A DNA stretch of 64,000 bases from Stenotrophomonas tumulicola (GCF_014117215.1 NZ_JACGXS010000003.1:186001-250000), one strand, 5' to 3'. Positions 44,803 to 54,899 are shown, counted from the first letter of the stretch. Notes: generated by a model from the sequence alone, not told the origin. Translations and numbers: made by a program.

Positions 44803-47800
44803 TCAGTTGGCCACCCTGGACCGGCCCAGGCCGCGTACCAGCACGAAGAACAACGGCACCAGCAGGATGGCCAGCAACGTACCGGACACCATGCCACCGA
44901 TCACACTGACGCCGATTTCGCGGCGGCTGACCGCGCCTGCCCCGGTGGCCAGGGCCAGTGGCACCACGCCGGCAACGAACGCCAGCGAGGTCATCACGAT
45001 CGGTCGCAATCGCAGGCGTGCGCCGATCAGCGCCGCCTCCACCGCCGAACGCCCGGCACGGAACTCCGCCTCGGCGAATTCCACGATCAGGATCGCGTTC
45101 TTGGCGGACAGGCCGATGGTGGTCAACAGGCCCACCTGGAAGTAGATGTCGTTGACGAAGCCGGCCAAGGTCGTCGCCAGCACGGTCCCGACCACGCCCA
45201 GCGGAATCACCATCAGCACCGCCACCGGAATCGTCCAGCTTTCGTACAGCGCTGCCAGGCACAGGAAGATGAAGGCGATGGAGGCGGCATACAGCCACAG
45301 CGTCTGGTCGCTCAACAGCTGCTCCTGGTAGGACAGCCCGCTCCATTGCAGGTCGAATCCATCCTGTGCATCCACCAGCGCCTGCATGCGCTGCATGGCT
45401 TCGCCCGAGCTGCGTCCCGGCGCCGCGCTGCCCTGGATCTCCATCGCGGGCAGTCCATTGAAACGCTGCTGCAGCTGCGGGCCCCGCGTCCAATGGCTGC
45501 CGGCGAAGCTGGCGAACGATGCCATCTGCCCATCACCACCACGCACATACCATTGGCCGATGTCCTCCGGCACCGAGCGATACTGCTGGTCACCCTGCAT
45601 GTAGACGCGCTTGACGCGTCCACGATCCAGGAAATCGTTGACGTAGCTTCCTCCCCACGCAGCCGACAGCGTGGAATTGATATCGGCCTGCGACAGTCCC
45701 AGTGCACTGGCCTGGGCATGGTCGATGTCCAGCTGCAGCTCGGCCTTGTCGCCGAGCCCATTCAAACGCACCGAGCTCAGGCCCTCATCCTCGCCTGCCG
45801 CCTGCACCACGCGCTCCTGCGCGAGCTGCAACGGCCCACGTCCAGCCGCGCTGCTGTCCTGCAGCCACAGTTCAAAGCCGCTGGACTGGCCAAGGCCGCG
45901 CACGGCCGGCGGTGACAGCACGTTCACCCGGGCATCGACCAGCCCGCGGAAGTGCGCATTGGCACGGGCGATGATCGCTCCGGCATTGTTGTCCCCACCC
46001 CGTTCGCTCCATGGCGTCAGCGCCAGGAAGCCCTGTCCGGCATTCTGGCCGGCACCGGCATTGTTGCGGCCGACGATCACGAAGGCGACATCGACATTGT
46101 CCTTCTCGTTCTCGCGGAAGTAGCGGCCGATCTGTTCACCCAGCGCCTCGGTCTTCGCCATCGGCGTTCCTTCGGGCGTATTGAACTGGAACATCACCAG
46201 CCCCTGGTCTTCCACCGGCAGGAATCCGGTCGGCATGCGCGTGTACAACGCCGCCACGGCGACGATGACCAGCAGGTAGAAGGCCATCCAGCGACGCGGC
46301 TGGCTGACGATGCGGCCCAGGCGCCCCTGGTAGGCAAGCTGGCTGCGTTCGACGCCACGGTTGAACCAGCGGAAGAAGCGCCCGGCCGGCCGTTCCTTGT
46401 CCACAGGCTTGAGCAGCGTGGCACACAGTGCGGGGGTCAGGGTCAACGCAACCAATGCCGACAGCGCCATCGCCGAGGCGATGGTGATCGAGAACTGCCG
46501 GTAGATGATCCCGGTGGAGCCCCCGAACATCGCCATCGGCAGGAATACCGCGCCCAGCACCACGGTGATGCCGACCAGCGCACCGGTGATCTCGCCCATC
46601 GAGCGTTCGGTGGCCTCGCGCGGCGGCAGGCCTTCTTCGTGGATGATCCGCTCCACGTTTTCCACCACCACGATGGCATCGTCCACCAGCAGGCCGATGG
46701 CCAGCACCATGGCGAACAGGGTCAGCGTGTTGATGGTGAAGCCAGCCACCGCCAGCACCCCGAAGGTACCCAGCAGCACCACCGGCACGGTGATCGCCGG
46801 GATCAACGTGGCACGCAGGTTCTGCAGGAACAGGTACATCACGACGACCACCAGGATGATGGCCTCGATCAGCGTATGCACCACCCCTTCGATGGACACC
46901 CGCACGAACGGCGTGCTGTCGCGCGGGTAAGCCACTTCCAGTCCCGGCGGGAACGTCGGCTTGAGCCGCTCGATTTCGGCGCGCACCGCATCGGAGGTTT
47001 CCAGCGCATTGGCGCCGGCCGCCAGCGAGACCGAGAAGCCCGCGGCAGGATGGCCATTGAGGAAGCTGCTGGTCTGGTAGTTCTCCGCGCCGATCTCGAT
47101 GCGCGCCACTTCGCCCAGCGTCACCGCCGCACCACTGGGAAGCGTCTTCAGGATGATCGCGCGGAACTGCTCGGGCGTCTGCAACCGCGATTGCGCGGTA
47201 ACCGTGGCGTTGAGGCTCTGGTCAGGCACGGCGGGCAGCGCACCCAGCTCGCCGGCGGTCACCTGGGTGTTCTGCGCCTCGATGGCGGTGCGCACGTCCG
47301 ATGGCATCAGCCCATAGGCCCGCAACTGGTGCGGGTCCAGCCACACACGCATGGCATAAGGCGCACCGAACACATCGATCTCGCCGACACCGGGAATACG
47401 GCTCATCGGATCCTGCACCGTACTGGTCAGGAAGTCGGATACATCCACCCGTTGCATCCGCCCGGTGGTGTCGTACAGCGCCACCACCATCAGCGAATCG
47501 CCCTGCGACTTGGCTACCGTGATGCCCTGCTGCTGCACTTCCTGCGGCAACCGGTTGATGGCCTGGTTGACGCTGTTCTGCACCTGTACCTGGGCGATAT
47601 CCGGGTCGGCTCGCTGGTCAAAGGTGACGGTGATGCGCGCCTGGCCCGAGGACGAGCTGGTGGAGGAGAAATACAGCAGGTGGTCGATGCCCTTGATCTG
47701 CTGTTCGATCACCTGGGTGACACTGTCCTCCACCGTCTGCGCCGAGGCGCCGGTGTAACGCGCGGTGATGTTGATCTGCGGGGGAGCGATGTCCGGGTAC

Positions 47801-47904
47801 TGTTCAACCGGAAGCTGGGTGACCGCGATGGTGCCCAGCGCCATGATGCAGATGGCCAGCACCCAGGCAAAGATCGGTCGATGGATGAAGAAGCGCGGCA
47901 GCAT
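44803..47904 (-). CDS. RND (HAE1/AcrB-type) multidrug efflux permease
   Basis: 1033 residues. N-terminus MLPRFFIHRPIFAWVLAI, then ITQLPVEQYPDIAPPQI-type porter entry, the proton-relay GLLVDDAIVVVENVERI (Asp pair about residue 407, as in AcrB), and the C-terminal half with GLSAKNAILIVEFAEAEF. Substrate range cannot be read. It follows the adaptor gene by seven bases in one operon; no outer-membrane channel gene is linked. A two-component system is divergent from the operon, the layout also reported for S. maltophilia smeYZ with smeSyRy, but I cannot confirm that identity. Confidence 0.94.
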   Translation of the reverse strand: MLPRFFIHRPIFAWVLAICIMALGTIAVTQLPVEQYPDIAPPQINITARYTGASAQTVEDSVTQVIEQQIKGIDHLLYFSSTSSSSGQARITVTFDQRADPDIAQVQVQNSVNQAINRLPQEVQQQGITVAKSQGDSLMVVALYDTTGRMQRVDVSDFLTSTVQDPMSRIPGVGEIDVFGAPYAMRVWLDPHQLRAYGLMPSDVRTAIEAQNTQVTAGELGALPAVPDQSLNATVTAQSRLQTPEQFRAIILKTLPSGAAVTLGEVARIEIGAENYQTSSFLNGHPAAGFSVSLAAGANALETSDAVRAEIERLKPTFPPGLEVAYPRDSTPFVRVSIEGVVHTLIEAIILVVVVMYLFLQNLRATLIPAITVPVVLLGTFGVLAVAGFTINTLTLFAMVLAIGLLVDDAIVVVENVERIIHEEGLPPREATERSMGEITGALVGITVVLGAVFLPMAMFGGSTGIIYRQFSITIASAMALSALVALTLTPALCATLLKPVDKERPAGRFFRWFNRGVERSQLAYQGRLGRIVSQPRRWMAFYLLVIVAVAALYTRMPTGFLPVEDQGLVMFQFNTPEGTPMAKTEALGEQIGRYFRENEKDNVDVAFVIVGRNNAGAGQNAGQGFLALTPWSERGGDNNAGAIIARANAHFRGLVDARVNVLSPPAVRGLGQSSGFELWLQDSSAAGRGPLQLAQERVVQAAGEDEGLSSVRLNGLGDKAELQLDIDHAQASALGLSQADINSTLSAAWGGSYVNDFLDRGRVKRVYMQGDQQYRSVPEDIGQWYVRGGDGQMASFASFAGSHWTRGPQLQQRFNGLPAMEIQGSAAPGRSSGEAMQRMQALVDAQDGFDLQWSGLSYQEQLLSDQTLWLYAASIAFIFLCLAALYESWTIPVAVLMVIPLGVVGTVLATTLAGFVNDIYFQVGLLTTIGLSAKNAILIVEFAEAEFRAGRSAVEAALIGARLRLRPIVMTSLAFVAGVVPLALATGAGAVSRREIGVSVIGGMVSGTLLAILLVPLFFVLVRGLGRSRVAN

Positions 47905-47911
47905 GCGGGAG

Positions 47912-49051
47912 TCAGCCCTGCGGACGCGGTGCGGACGCGTCCTTGATGGAAACCTTCGCGCCGTCGGTCAGTCCCTGCCTGCCGCCTGTTACGACGCGTT
48001 CTCCGGCCTGCAGGCCGTCGCGTACCAGCCACTGGTCGCCGACCGCGCGCACGGTGCTGAACTCCCGCAGGCGCGCCAGTCCTTCGTTGTCGATCACCCA
48101 GGCCTGGGCATCGCCTCGCGCGCTGCGGTCCACCGCCGACTGCGGCACCAGCAGCGCCTGCTGCCGCGTGCCCTGCCCCACCCTGGCACGCACATACATG
48201 CCCGGCAGCAGCTGGCCATCGGGATTGGGGAAGGTGGCACGCAAGGTAATGCTGCCGGTTGCCGGGTCCACGTCCAGGTCGGCGAATTCCAGCGTACCGG
48301 GCACCGCATAGTCGGTGCCGTCGGACAGTTTCAAGGTCACCGGCGTGGACGAGGCCTGCACGCCGCCTGCAGCGATGGCCCGGCGCAAGGCGAGGAATTC
48401 ACTGCTGGACTGGGTGATGTCCACGTTCATCGGATCCAGCCGCTGGATCCTGGCCAGCGGCTCGGCCTGGCCGGAGGTGACCAGCGCACCCGGCGTGAAC
48501 CGCGCGCGGCCGATACGGCCGGCAATGGGAGCGGTCACGCTGGCAAAGCGCAGGGTAGTGCGCGCCGTATCCAGTGCAGCAGCCGCTGCATCGACGCTGG
48601 CATCAGCCTGCCTGGCCGTGGCGATCGCATCATCCACCTCCTGTTGCGAAGCGAGTTGCTCCTTGCCCAGTGCCTGCAAGCGCCCCGCGCGCAGGCGCGC
48701 GGCGGCCGCCGTGGCTTCGGCGGTGCGCTGGTTGGCCTGTGCTTCGTTGGCCGCCGCCTGGTACAGCGCCGGTTCGACCTGGAACAACGGCTGGCCGGCG
48801 CGGACCATCGCCCCTTCCTCGAACAACCGTCTGAGCAGCACCCCGGAAACCTGTGGGCGCACGTCCGACTCTTCGGAGGCAACGGTACGCCCGGGAAGCT
48901 CCTGCTGCAGCGCCACGGCCTGCATCTGCAGGGCCAGGACCTGCACCTCGCGTGGCGCGGACGCTTGTTCCATCTTGTCGCCACTACAGGCAGCAAGGCT
49001 GAGGCAGGTCATGGCGGCGAACACCAGCCTGTGGGGGACGGAGAGCAGCAT
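47912..49051 (-). CDS. RND membrane-fusion (adaptor) lipoprotein
   Basis: 379 residues from MLLSVPHRLVFAAM, lipobox SLAAC with Cys22. Order: first lipoyl half (VRPQVSGVLLRRLFEEGAMV), coiled-coil hairpin about residues 95-165 (QANQRTAEATAAAARLRAGR), second lipoyl half SVTAPIAGRIGRARFTPG, barrel and membrane-proximal domain ending KDASAPRPQG. The pattern is that of AcrA/MexA. AGGAAA nine bases before the ATG. First gene of the pump operon; the 156-bp divergent gap to the response regulator must carry both promoters. Confidence 0.93.
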   Translation of the reverse strand: MLLSVPHRLVFAAMTCLSLAACSGDKMEQASAPREVQVLALQMQAVALQQELPGRTVASEESDVRPQVSGVLLRRLFEEGAMVRAGQPLFQVEPALYQAAANEAQANQRTAEATAAAARLRAGRLQALGKEQLASQQEVDDAIATARQADASVDAAAAALDTARTTLRFASVTAPIAGRIGRARFTPGALVTSGQAEPLARIQRLDPMNVDITQSSSEFLALRRAIAAGGVQASSTPVTLKLSDGTDYAVPGTLEFADLDVDPATGSITLRATFPNPDGQLLPGMYVRARVGQGTRQQALLVPQSAVDRSARGDAQAWVIDNEGLARLREFSTVRAVGDQWLVRDGLQAGERVVTGGRQGLTDGAKVSIKDASAPRPQG

Positions 49052-49207
49052 CAAGCAGGTTTCCTGATGGAGGCGACGTGGAAGGGAACGCGGCGAATAT
49101 AGAAGACCCAGCGGTCGCCAGACGTGCAATCCAGATGAAACATTCTTCATTTGCGCTGGCTCTTCCAGGTTGCGAGGATGTATCGGACCTCATCTCCAAG
49201 CTGGCCC

Positions 49208-49891
49208 ATGCCGCGTGTACTGACCATCGAGGACGACGCCATTACCGCCGAGGAAATCGCGACGGAACTGCGCAGCCATGGATTCGAGGTCGACCTGGCA
49301 TCCGATGGCGACCGCGGGCTGCTGCTGGCCCAGCGCGGTGGCTATGACGTCATCACCCTGGACCGCATGTTGCCGGGCATGGATGGGCTCACGCTCGTTG
49401 CCAGCCTGCGCCACCAGGGCATCACCACTCCGGTGCTGATGATCAGCGCACTGTCCGATGTCGACGAGCGCGTGCGCGGGCTGCGTGCCGGCGGCGATGA
49501 CTACCTGACCAAACCGTTTGCCTCGGACGAGATGTCCGCGCGCGTGGAGGTGCTGCTGCGGCGCCAGGCGCAGGTCGCTCCGACAGACAGCGTGCTGCGC
49601 GCGGGCGACGTGGAACTGGACCTCATGGCACGCTGTGCGCGACGCGGCGGGCAGGAGATCGCCCTGCTGCCCACTGAATTCAAGCTGCTGGAATTCCTGA
49701 TGCGCAATTCCGGCCAGGTGCTCAGCCGGACCATGTTGTTCCAGGAGGTCTGGGGCTACCATTTCGATCCCGGCACCAACCTGATCGAAGTCCACATCGG
49801 CCGCCTGCGCCGGCGCATCGAGCAACCCGACCGCCTGCAACCGATCAGGACCGTACGAGGGACCGGCTATGTCTTCGACGCGCCTCACTGA
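49208..49891 (+). CDS. OmpR/PhoB-type response regulator
   Basis: 227 residues. Receiver domain with the acidic pair (LTIEDDAIT), phosphoryl acceptor in ITLDRMLPGMDG (Asp52), the switch Ser in VLMISAL and Lys in DDYLTKPF. The DNA-binding winged helix ends IGRLRRRIEQPDRLQPIRTV and GTGYVF. It probably controls the divergent efflux operon and its own. A longer start at 49178 is possible; no strong ribosome binding site distinguishes them. The sensor gene begins 23 bases before its stop. Confidence 0.93.
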   Translation: MPRVLTIEDDAITAEEIATELRSHGFEVDLASDGDRGLLLAQRGGYDVITLDRMLPGMDGLTLVASLRHQGITTPVLMISALSDVDERVRGLRAGGDDYLTKPFASDEMSARVEVLLRRQAQVAPTDSVLRAGDVELDLMARCARRGGQEIALLPTEFKLLEFLMRNSGQVLSRTMLFQEVWGYHFDPGTNLIEVHIGRLRRRIEQPDRLQPIRTVRGTGYVFDAPH

Positions 49892-51248
49892 GGGCTGGCG
49901 CTCGTCCAGCAGCCGCCTGCTGGGGCTGTATTGCCTGTTGTTCATCGCTTGGTCCAGCGTGCTGCTGGGCGTGGTGTACTGGCGCGTATCCAATTACCTG
50001 GACGACATGTCCGAGTCCGCACTGCTGCAGCGTGCGCACCTGTTCCACCGCTTCCAGGGCGACGTGCTGGACGATGCATTGAATGACAGCCTGCGTTACG
50101 ACATCCATGGCACCTATGCGTACGGCATGTTCACGGCGCAGGGAAAGCACCTGGCAGGGCCGTTGATGGCATTTCCCGCCGGCGTGCGGGCGGACCAGCC
50201 CTCACGTGAAATCCCCGGCTGGCTGCTGGCTGGCGGCGAGCGCCGTGAAGCCGGCCGTGCACTGGCGGTGAGCACGCAGGATCAGCGCGTACTGGTGCTG
50301 GTGCGGCAAAGCGGAAAGCTGAGCGGGGTGAACAGCATCATCCTCGATGCGCTGCTCTGGGGGATATCACTGACGGTCATTCCCGGCCTGGCCGGCTGGT
50401 ACTTCCTGCGCCGGCGCCCATTGAAACGAATCCAGCAGATCGAAGGGGTGACCAACCGCATCATCGCCGGCGATCTTGGCCAGCGCCTGCCGGTATCGGA
50501 TCGTCGCGACGAGATCGATCGCCTGTCCAGCATCGTCAACGCGATGCTGGAACGCATCGAGCAGTTGATGACCGAAGTGAAAGGCGTCTGCGACAACATA
50601 GCCCATGACCTGCGTACCCCGCTGACACGCCTGCGTGCGCACCTGTACCGCACACGCGTGGAACTGGGCGACAGCCCGCATACCGTGCAGATGGACAAGG
50701 CACTGGCCGAGACCGACCTGCTGATGGCCCGCTTCAGCGCACTGCTGCGGGTTTCCGAACTGGAAAGCGGGCAGCGCCGCTCGGCGTTCGAAGACGTGGA
50801 CGTGGCTGCGTTGCTGGGCGAGCTGCATGAGTTCTACCTGCCACTGGCCGAAGAAAAGCGGCAGGCACTGGTGCTGGAAATCGAAAGCGGCGTACACACG
50901 CTGCGCGGCGACCGGGAACTGCTGTTCGAAGCGCTGGCCAACCTGTTGTCCAACGCGATCCGCTTCACCCCTGAAGCGGGGCGGATCCTGTTGCGGGCGG
51001 TGGATGATGACGGCGTGCCGCGCATCGACGTAATGGATACCGGGCCAGGCATCGCCGAGCAGGACCGGGAACTGGTGTTCCAGCGCTTCTTCCAGGGGCA
51101 GGACGAAGCCGGGCGGGCGGAGGGATTCGGCCTGGGGCTTTCCATCGTGGCCGCCATCGCCGGACTGCACGGTTTCCGGCTGCGCGCGAGCGGCGCGGAG
51201 GGCGGCGGTGCCTGGCTGAGCCTGCGCTGCGCCCCGGAAACGCTGTGA
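49869..51248 (+). CDS. Two-component sensor histidine kinase
   Basis: 459 residues. TM1 (GLYCLLFIAWSSVLLGVV), a periplasmic sensor of about 110 residues, TM2 (LLWGISLTVIPGLAGWYF), HAMP linker, the H-box NIAHDLRTPLTRLR (phosphorylated His246), N-box NLLSNAIRFTP, then DTGPGIAEQD and the GFGLGLSIVAAIAG lid region. It is complete and should phosphorylate the response regulator with which it overlaps by 23 bases. The sensor domain has no recognised ligand motif. Confidence 0.93.
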   Translation: MSSTRLTEGWRSSSSRLLGLYCLLFIAWSSVLLGVVYWRVSNYLDDMSESALLQRAHLFHRFQGDVLDDALNDSLRYDIHGTYAYGMFTAQGKHLAGPLMAFPAGVRADQPSREIPGWLLAGGERREAGRALAVSTQDQRVLVLVRQSGKLSGVNSIILDALLWGISLTVIPGLAGWYFLRRRPLKRIQQIEGVTNRIIAGDLGQRLPVSDRRDEIDRLSSIVNAMLERIEQLMTEVKGVCDNIAHDLRTPLTRLRAHLYRTRVELGDSPHTVQMDKALAETDLLMARFSALLRVSELESGQRRSAFEDVDVAALLGELHEFYLPLAEEKRQALVLEIESGVHTLRGDRELLFEALANLLSNAIRFTPEAGRILLRAVDDDGVPRIDVMDTGPGIAEQDRELVFQRFFQGQDEAGRAEGFGLGLSIVAAIAGLHGFRLRASGAEGGGAWLSLRCAPETL

Positions 51249-51306
51249 TTGTGATGAGGACAGCCGCGCCGGCCACATCCGCCACTGAATGCATTCGCTG
51301 CTGCGA

Positions 51307-51340
51307 ATCATTTGTACTTACATATCCATAACGGGATAAT
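51307..51340 (+). promoter_or_regulatory. Promoter with partial Fur-box-like half site
   Basis: TTGTAC (51312-51317), 17 bases, GATAAT (51335-51340) forms a good sigma-70 promoter for the receptor gene. GAATCATT, like one half of a Fur box, overlaps the -35, which fits iron control, but the other half is poorly matched. Confidence 0.5.
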
Positions 51341-51370
51341 CCGTCGCTATTGCCCTCCCGGATCGCGACC

Positions 51371-53464
51371 ATGTCTGCCCCGCTGCGCCCCCGCGCCTTG
51401 CTGTTGCTTGCCCTCGGCACCCCCACCCTGCTGGCCACCGCGGTGGCGCAGGCACAGGACAGCGGCGATGCCCGTACGCTGGATGGCGTGAACGTGGTGG
51501 CCGACCGGGCCAGTACCGCAACCAAGACCGATACCCCGCTGACACAGACCCCGCAGGCCATCAGCGTGGTCACCCGCCAGTTGTTCACCGACCGTGGCGC
51601 CCAGAACCTGCAGGAGACGCTGCGCTACAGCGCCGGCGTCACCGCCGAAGCCTATGGCCTGGACAGCCGGGGCGACGGCAGCAGCATCCGCGGCCTGGAC
51701 CCGGTGCAGTACCTGGACGGCCTGCGCCGCGTCCATGGCTTCAGCCCGATGGCGCGGCCGGACGTGTTCGGCCTGGAACGCGTCGAGGTGCTGCGCGGCC
51801 CGTCCTCTGTCCTGTATGGCGCTGGCGCGACCGGCGGCATCATCAACGCCATGAGCAAGCGCCCCAGCCTGCAGGACGGCGGCGAAGTCGGCGTGCAGCT
51901 GGGCAGCTTCGACCGCCGCCAGTTGCAGGGCGACGTCACCGGTGCGTTGAACGAATCAGGCACGCTGGCCGGCCGCCTGGTCGGAGTGGTGCGCGAATCC
52001 GGCTCGCAGACCGACCACGTGGACGATGACCGCATCTACCTGGCACCGTCGATCAGCTGGTTCGGCGAAAGCAGCAACCTGACCGTGCTGGCCAGCTACC
52101 AGCGCGACAAGGGCGCGTCCACCCAGCAGTTCCTGCCGGTGGTGGCTTCGCTGCGCGCGCCGGAAGGCCGCCGGCTGGACCCGTCCACCTTCCTTGGCGA
52201 TCTGCAGTTCGACAAGCTCGACACGCGCATGGCCAGCCTGACCGTCCTGTTCGACCACCGTTTCAGCGACAGCATCAACTGGCGCTCGAACCTGCGCTAC
52301 ATCGATTCGAAAACGGAATTCCGCGAACTGTTCCCGGATGTCTACAGCAACCCGGATGCTCCGTTCCTGGATGCCGACCAGCGCATGCTCAACCGCACCG
52401 CCTACGGCACGCGTCCGGACAACCGCATCCTCAGCAGCGACAACGCGCTGGAATTCAGCTTCCGCACCGGAGCGTTCGAACACCAGTTGCTGGCCGGCGT
52501 GGACTACACCGATTTCCGCGAGGAGTCGTCCGACCTGGTGGCCAGCGCCACGCCCATCGACATCTACAACCCGGTATCAGGCGGGGTGGACATCGAAGGC
52601 TGGCAGCGCCTGCCCAACCAGCGCTCCACCCAGCTGGGCGTCTACCTGCAGGACCAGATCCGCTGGGCCGACCGCGTGTCGCTGGTGCTGGGCGCGCGCC
52701 GTGACCACGCCCGGTCGAAGACCGAAGGGCTGCCCAGCCAGACCGACAATGCCAGCACCTTCCGTGTCGGCCTGATCGGCGAGATCGGCGCCGGTGTTTC
52801 GCCGTACATCAGCTACAGCGAATCGTTCCTGCCGGTCACCGGGCAGGATCTGTACGGCCGCGCGTTCGTGCCGATGGAAGGCCACCAGGTCGAAGCCGGC
52901 GTGAAGTGGCAACCGCATCGCAATGCGCTGTTCACCCTGGCCGGTTACCGCATCACCGAGACCAACCGGCAGACCAACGACCCGGACAATGTGCTCAACG
53001 TCATCCAGACCGGCGAAATCCAGTCCAAGGGCGTGGAGCTTGAAGGCGCCTACGCGTTCGACAACGGCTTCAACGTGACCGCCGCGTATGCGCACAGCGA
53101 ACCGGAAGTAACCCGCAGCACCTATGCACCGGAGGTGGGCGTGCGCCTGAACGACACCCCGCAGGATCTTGCTTCGCTGTGGCTGTCCAAGGAGTTCCAG
53201 CTCGATGCCGATGCACGGCTGCGGCTGGGCATCGGCGGGCTCCATGTGGGCAGCACCGTGTCCTCCGGCCCGGGCGGCTACCTGCGTACCCCGGGCTACA
53301 CGCTGGCCGATGCGTTGATGGAGATCCAGGTGACGGACTGGACGATGGGACTGAACATCACCAACCTTGCCGACAAACGTTACTTCGCCCCATGCCGTAA
53401 TTTCGGCGACTGCTTCACCGGCAGCCCACGCGTGGTGACCGGCACCATCCGCTACCGCTTCTGA
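51371..53464 (+). CDS. TonB-dependent siderophore receptor
   Basis: 697 residues. A signal peptide (PRALLLLALGTPTLLATAVA) and an N-terminal TonB-box-like region (LDGVNVVADR) precede the plug (TQTPQAISVVTRQLFTDRGA, ERVEVLRGPSSVLYGAGATG). The 22-strand barrel ends in Phe (VVTGTIRYRF). The pattern is that of ferrichrome/ferrioxamine-type receptors (FhuA, FoxA). A late CRNFGDCF loop could form a disulfide. The PepSY protein gene downstream is a frequent companion that helps release iron. A TTG at 51350 is a less likely start. Confidence 0.92.
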   Translation: MSAPLRPRALLLLALGTPTLLATAVAQAQDSGDARTLDGVNVVADRASTATKTDTPLTQTPQAISVVTRQLFTDRGAQNLQETLRYSAGVTAEAYGLDSRGDGSSIRGLDPVQYLDGLRRVHGFSPMARPDVFGLERVEVLRGPSSVLYGAGATGGIINAMSKRPSLQDGGEVGVQLGSFDRRQLQGDVTGALNESGTLAGRLVGVVRESGSQTDHVDDDRIYLAPSISWFGESSNLTVLASYQRDKGASTQQFLPVVASLRAPEGRRLDPSTFLGDLQFDKLDTRMASLTVLFDHRFSDSINWRSNLRYIDSKTEFRELFPDVYSNPDAPFLDADQRMLNRTAYGTRPDNRILSSDNALEFSFRTGAFEHQLLAGVDYTDFREESSDLVASATPIDIYNPVSGGVDIEGWQRLPNQRSTQLGVYLQDQIRWADRVSLVLGARRDHARSKTEGLPSQTDNASTFRVGLIGEIGAGVSPYISYSESFLPVTGQDLYGRAFVPMEGHQVEAGVKWQPHRNALFTLAGYRITETNRQTNDPDNVLNVIQTGEIQSKGVELEGAYAFDNGFNVTAAYAHSEPEVTRSTYAPEVGVRLNDTPQDLASLWLSKEFQLDADARLRLGIGGLHVGSTVSSGPGGYLRTPGYTLADALMEIQVTDWTMGLNITNLADKRYFAPCRNFGDCFTGSPRVVTGTIRYRF

Positions 53465-53483
53465 TCGATCACGCCACGCCCTG

Positions 53484-53506
53484 GTAGAACGGGGCCCTGC
53501 CCCGCT
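53484..53506 (+). repeat. SMAG-type REP
   Basis: GTAGAACGGGGC-CCT-GCCCCGCT, starting with GTAG, between the receptor and PepSY genes. Confidence 0.6.
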
Positions 53507-53547
53507 GCTTCCTGCACCTCCAGCTGCCGCCCGAGGAACTTCGATAC

Positions 53548-54687
53548 ATGCAACGCGCCACCATCAAAACCTGGTTCGTCGTCCACAAGTGGACCAGCCT
53601 GGTCTGCACGCTGTTCCTGCTGCTGTTGTGCGTGACCGGCCTGCCGCTGGTATTCGGGCACGAGATCGGCCACCTGACCGGCGCCGACCCGGACGTACCG
53701 GCAGCGCCCGCCGATGCGACCCTGCGCGATCTCGACGCACAGGTACAGACCGCGCTGCAGCACTATCCTGGCAACGTACCGCTGTTCGTCGGCTGGGATC
53801 CGGATGCACCGGTCATGTACGTCAACACCGGCGCGCGGACGGATACCCCGCCACCGCAGATGCAGACCGTGCTGCTCAACACCATCAGCGGCGAACAGGT
53901 CCCGGCACCACAGTTCAACGAAGGGGTGATGTACTTCCTGTACCGCCTGCATACCGACGTGTTCCTCGGCTTGCCGGGCATGTTGTTCATGGGCGCGATG
54001 GGACTGTTGTTCGTGGTCGCCATCGTGTCCGGCCTGGTGCTGTACGGGCCATTCATGCGCAAGCAGCGCTTCGGCACCCTGCGCACCGGGCGCAGCCGCA
54101 GGCTGGCTTGGCTGGACCTGCATAACGTGCTGGGCGTGGTCACCCTGGGTTGGGCGCTGGTGGTCGGCCTGACCGGTGCGATCAACACGCTGGCCAAACC
54201 GCTGGAACAGGCATGGCAGACCGAGCAGCTGGGCGAGTTCGCCGCGCAGTATGCCGGCCAGCCCAAGCCGACCCGGCTGGCCTCGTTGCAGGCGGCCGTG
54301 GACACCGCACGCACGGCGGAGCCTGGCATGCGCCCGGCCTTCGTCAGCTTCCCCGGCACCGGCTACAGCGGCGACCATCACTACGGCGTGTTCATGCAGG
54401 GCAGTACGCCGCTGACTGAACGCCTGTACCGGCCGGTGCTGATCGACGCACAGACCGGTGCACTCACCGCGCAACCGCAACTGCCGACTTACATGACCGT
54501 GCTGCTGCTCAGCCAGCCACTGCATTTCGGCGACTATGGCAAGCTGCCGTTGAAGATCCTGTGGGCGCTGCTGGACCTGTTGACCATCATCGTGCTGGTC
54601 AGCGGCCTGTACCTGTGGTTCAAGCGCGGCAGTACCGAAACGCGCGTGGCCGAGATCGAGCGCGCACAGACGCAGGAGGTTGCATGA
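53548..54687 (+). CDS. PepSY-associated transmembrane protein
   Basis: 379 residues with four hydrophobic helices: VHKWTSLVCTLFLLLLCVTG (about 12-31), one near residue 145 (FMGAMGLLFVVAIVSGLVLY), one near 200 (NVLGVVTLGWALVVGLTGA) and one near 350 (ALLDLLTIIVLVSGLYLWF). The HKW and WLDLHNVLG motifs are typical of this iron-uptake-associated family, whose His residues may bind heme and whose members are linked to siderophore-iron reduction. Linked to the receptor upstream; its stop overlaps the next start (ATGA). Confidence 0.9.
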   Translation: MQRATIKTWFVVHKWTSLVCTLFLLLLCVTGLPLVFGHEIGHLTGADPDVPAAPADATLRDLDAQVQTALQHYPGNVPLFVGWDPDAPVMYVNTGARTDTPPPQMQTVLLNTISGEQVPAPQFNEGVMYFLYRLHTDVFLGLPGMLFMGAMGLLFVVAIVSGLVLYGPFMRKQRFGTLRTGRSRRLAWLDLHNVLGVVTLGWALVVGLTGAINTLAKPLEQAWQTEQLGEFAAQYAGQPKPTRLASLQAAVDTARTAEPGMRPAFVSFPGTGYSGDHHYGVFMQGSTPLTERLYRPVLIDAQTGALTAQPQLPTYMTVLLLSQPLHFGDYGKLPLKILWALLDLLTIIVLVSGLYLWFKRGSTETRVAEIERAQTQEVA

Positions 54688-54878
54688 GCCGGCCGGTGGA
54701 CAAACGTCCCGCACCGCGCAGTCCTTTCATCGCGCCGACGTGGATCGCCCTGGCCAGCCTGGTGGGGCTGGTCAGCGCGCTGGTCGGCGACGGCGTGTTC
54801 GACGTCGTTTCGTGGCTGGTGTTCAGCGCCTTGATCGCGCTGTTCGTGCGTGCCTGGATCAAGCGCGACCGCCGCTGA
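54684..54878 (+). CDS. Small membrane protein encoded with the PepSY gene
   Basis: 64 residues starting MSRPVDKRPAPRSPF with AGGAGG upstream. Two hydrophobic segments fill residues 18-56 (WIALASLVGLVSALVGDG, VVSWLVFSALIALFVRAW) and the C-terminus is basic. It overlaps the PepSY gene by four bases, so it is translationally coupled and likely serves the same iron-uptake module. No domain recognised. Confidence 0.8.
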   Translation: MSRPVDKRPAPRSPFIAPTWIALASLVGLVSALVGDGVFDVVSWLVFSALIALFVRAWIKRDRR

Positions 54879-54899
54879 ACCGTGCTTCGGCGTGGTGGT

